Positions 5,124-7,215 of a stretch of 7,215 nt of DNA are shown here, piece after piece. Positions within the stretch are counted from its first letter, which is position 1. Each line of letters begins with the position of its first letter. A program made the translations under genes and the position numbers. The DNA is taken from the NCBI GenBank assembly GCA_946481465.1, contig CAMLOC010000173.1, positions 1-7,215 on the forward strand. The letters are read 5' to 3'. Origin of the DNA: an uncultured Shinella sp. (GTDB lineage Bacteria; Pseudomonadota; Alphaproteobacteria; Rhizobiales; Rhizobiaceae). The notes beneath the pieces are model-generated. The model was not told the origin of the DNA, ran no database searches, and was given only the letters and a program-made list of their open reading frames with translations.

Positions 5124-7215
5124 TCAGCCGCCCCTTCCTCTCCTCGATCGCCTTCCGCCTGCCCTTTGCGATCGTCTTCATCTGCGTGCTCGTCTTCAGC
5201 CTCTCGACCATCGCCATCTACGGCCTGCAGCGGGCGCGCGAGGAGATGGCGAGCTACGGCCTGCAGGCCTTTTCGAGCCTTGCAAAGGCCTCGCTCGTCT
5301 CGCGCCAGGTCTCCGACCTCGTCTCCAGCGCGCCCTTCCTGATGAACGCCACCTCGCCCTACCGGGTCTCCAGCGAGAGCCGCTCGGTGGTCGCCCAGGT
5401 CGACGCGCTGCTGCGCACCATGGCGCCGGACAGCCGCGAGGCGGGTGCCAAGGGCTTTGCCAGCGCCCGCATCGTCGAGTTGCTGGAGACGATCCGCACC
5501 CAGACCACGACCCTGGCGGGGGACGCCGACAGCGCCCAGCAGCACAAGGCCGAGGCCGCCGCCGCGCTTGGCGAGATCGCCACCGGCAGCGGCCTTGCGG
5601 ATGCCGATTTCCGCCGGCGGCTGAACGCCATCGTGCAATCGGCCTCCAATTCCGACAGCCTGTTCCAGCTCGGGGAACTGCGCCGCCGCTATGTCGCCGA
5701 AACCGCGCCCCGCCTGGCGCGCGCCGCCCCGGACGGGTTCTCCACCGCCGAATTCGCGCCCTATGAGCGCGTCTTCGAGGCGCAGACGCGCTACCTCCTC
5801 GAAATGTTCGCCATCCGCGCCGCCGTCTCGCGGCTGCACTCCGTCTCGCGCGACCTTTCGCACGCCACCGAGACCCAGAGCGAAGCCGTCGCCCGCAGCC
5901 TCAACGACGACCTCGTCTCGACCTCCGACGCGCTGAGCCGCCTGCTCGTCATCGTCGCCCTTGCCGCGCTCCTCGTGCTCGTCATGGCGATCTTCTCCAT
6001 CCGCTCCGTCATGCGCGTCTCGCGCGGCATCGTCGCGCTGTCGACCGGCATGAACGCGCTGGCGGAAGGGCGCAAGGACGTCGACGCGCCGCGCTACGAC
6101 GGCACGGAGACCGAACTGGTGCGGCTGCTGGAGGCCTTCCGCGCCTTCCGCGAGAGCGTCGAGCGCGTCTCGCGGCTGCGGCGCACCGCCGAGGCCGCCG
6201 CGCGCACCATCCGCTCCACCTTCCGCACCATGAACGAGGGCATCGCGCTGTTCGACCCGCGCGGCAGGCCGATCACCATGAACCGCCGCGTCATCGAGCT
6301 GGTCGGCTGGTCGGGCTCGGCGCGCAAGCTGCCGGTGCGCAGGTTCGTCGCGCCGATCCCCGAGATCGACCCCATGCTGCTGCCGGCCGAGAACGAGGCG
6401 GGCGCGCTCGGCGACCGCTCCGTGCTGCGCCACCGTTCCGAGGCGGGGCGGGTGACGGAGGTCTCGCTGTCGCGCCAGCCGGACGGCGGCATCGTGCTCC
6501 TGGCCCGCGACGTCACCGACATCGACCGGCAGGAGGCGGAGACGGCGAAGATCCAGCGCCTCGACGGCATCATGCGCATGACGCACCAGGTGAGCCACGA
6601 GGTCGGCAACATGATCGGCATCATCACCGGCAGCCTCGGCCTGCTGGAACGCGAGACCGGCTTCAACGACCGGCAGAAGCGGCATCTCGCCCGCATCCGC
6701 AAGGCGGCAGACCGGGGCCGGTCGCTCGCCGGCAGCATGCTTTCCATCGGCAGCCAGCAGCCGATCCATCCCGGCGCGGTGGAGATCGGCGCGCTGCTGC
6801 GCGGCATGGCGGACGTGCTGGAAATCGCCGTCGGCGAGAAGTGCAGGCTCGTCTTCGACATTGCCGGGGGCCTGCCGGCGGTGCTGCTCGACGCGGCGCT
6901 GTTCGAGCAATCCGTGCTCAACCTCTGCCTCAATGCCGCCGCCGCCATGCCGTCGGGCGGGACGATCCTCATCCGCTGCCTGAATGGCGAGGCCGGCGTC
7001 GTCGTCTCGGTGGCCGACGAGGGCATCGGCATGTCGCCGGAAGCCGCCGACAAGGCCTTCGAGCCCTATTTCACCACGCGCGACGAGGAAGGCGGCGCCG
7101 GCCTCGGCCTCGCCGTGGTCTACGGCTTCGTGCGCCAGAGCGGCGGCGACGCCCACATCCTCTCGGCACCGGGAAAGGGCACGGTGGTGGAACTCACCTT
7201 TCCCGCGCTCGGGGC
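5120..7215 (+). CDS. Membrane sensor histidine kinase, TorS-like layout (3' end cut by window)
   Basis: Sensor kinase partner of the upstream regulator; 698 codons visible from GTG 5120, which overlaps the regulator stop. Order: TM1 about 14-36; a periplasmic domain about 37-274, largely helical by pattern and free of cysteine; TM2 275-294; HAMP and linker to about 350; a PAS-like domain about 368-470 (FRTMNEGIALFDP...DVTDID). A dimerisation domain follows with phospho-acceptor H493 in VSHEVGNMIGII. The ATPase domain has an N-box at 601-605 (NLCLN), G1 DEGIGM (633-638), F-box AFEPYFTTR (646 on) and G2 GGAGLGLAVVYG (658-669). All catalytic boxes are intact. The H-box lacks the common proline and resembles the HDFNN type often found in hybrid kinases, so a receiver domain may follow beyond 7215. 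A helical periplasmic domain of about 240 residues next to a binding-protein gene recalls TorS, which reads TorT. Whether it senses ligand directly or through a binding protein is unknown. Confidence 0.93.
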   Translation, partial: MISRPFLSSIAFRLPFAIVFICVLVFSLSTIAIYGLQRAREEMASYGLQAFSSLAKASLVSRQVSDLVSSAPFLMNATSPYRVSSESRSVVAQVDALLRTMAPDSREAGAKGFASARIVELLETIRTQTTTLAGDADSAQQHKAEAAAALGEIATGSGLADADFRRRLNAIVQSASNSDSLFQLGELRRRYVAETAPRLARAAPDGFSTAEFAPYERVFEAQTRYLLEMFAIRAAVSRLHSVSRDLSHATETQSEAVARSLNDDLVSTSDALSRLLVIVALAALLVLVMAIFSIRSVMRVSRGIVALSTGMNALAEGRKDVDAPRYDGTETELVRLLEAFRAFRESVERVSRLRRTAEAAARTIRSTFRTMNEGIALFDPRGRPITMNRRVIELVGWSGSARKLPVRRFVAPIPEIDPMLLPAENEAGALGDRSVLRHRSEAGRVTEVSLSRQPDGGIVLLARDVTDIDRQEAETAKIQRLDGIMRMTHQVSHEVGNMIGIITGSLGLLERETGFNDRQKRHLARIRKAADRGRSLAGSMLSIGSQQPIHPGAVEIGALLRGMADVLEIAVGEKCRLVFDIAGGLPAVLLDAALFEQSVLNLCLNAAAAMPSGGTILIRCLNGEAGVVVSVADEGIGMSPEAADKAFEPYFTTRDEEGGAGLGLAVVYGFVRQSGGDAHILSAPGKGTVVELTFPALG

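Noticed and set aside
5084..7156. Minus-strand open frame of about 690 codons opposite the kinase gene
   Set aside because: It is antisense to a kinase with every catalytic box intact. Its product is low-complexity, rich in Arg, Ala, Gly, Asp and His, as expected from the reverse strand of high-GC coding DNA, and it shows no domain.

Overview
The window reads as an alphaproteobacterial sequence, most likely Rhizobiaceae (the Rhizobium / Agrobacterium / Sinorhizobium / Shinella range). The grounds are high GC with strong G/C at third codon positions, GTG starts, C/G-rich mosaic palindromes of the rhizobial intergenic type, and a gene set typical of that group. The genus cannot be fixed from the sequence alone.

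Layout: two divergent transcription units flank a control region at about 4154-4388. On the minus strand, read right to left, are a periplasmic solute-binding protein (4153-3131), a second paralogous solute-binding protein (3012-1984), and a large two-module ABC permease (1772 to beyond base 1). Both binding proteins belong to the AfuA/FbpA-like group, and the permease is AfuB-like. The ATPase is not in the window and would be expected to the left of base 1. On the plus strand, read left to right, are an OmpR-family response regulator (4389-5123) and a membrane histidine kinase (5120 to beyond 7215), overlapping by 4 bases.

Both binding proteins lack a visible Tyr-Tyr iron site. They keep the SxG, NPNSSGT, HDA and CEGTGYE elements that I recall forming the sugar-phosphate pocket of AfuA, so the likely cargo is a phosphorylated small molecule such as a hexose phosphate rather than ferric iron. 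This is inference from motifs. The proposed working unit is a kinase with a periplasmic domain of about 240 residues that senses ligand directly or through a binding protein. It would phosphorylate the regulator, which would bind the control region and activate the transporter operon. One of the two binding proteins may be a dedicated co-sensor, as in TorT-TorS or HptA-HptS.

The control region is the most informative non-coding part. It holds five TKACMR half-sites, in one pair and one triplet each spaced exactly 9 bp. It also holds a perfect 13-bp palindrome and a good plus-strand sigma-70 promoter (TTGAAC, 17 bp, TATGAT) just before the regulator gene. The 211-base gap between the second binding-protein gene and the permease gene is filled by a mosaic of three stem-loops resembling a rhizobial RIME-type repeat. 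No tRNA, rRNA, CRISPR array, insertion sequence or phage gene was seen.
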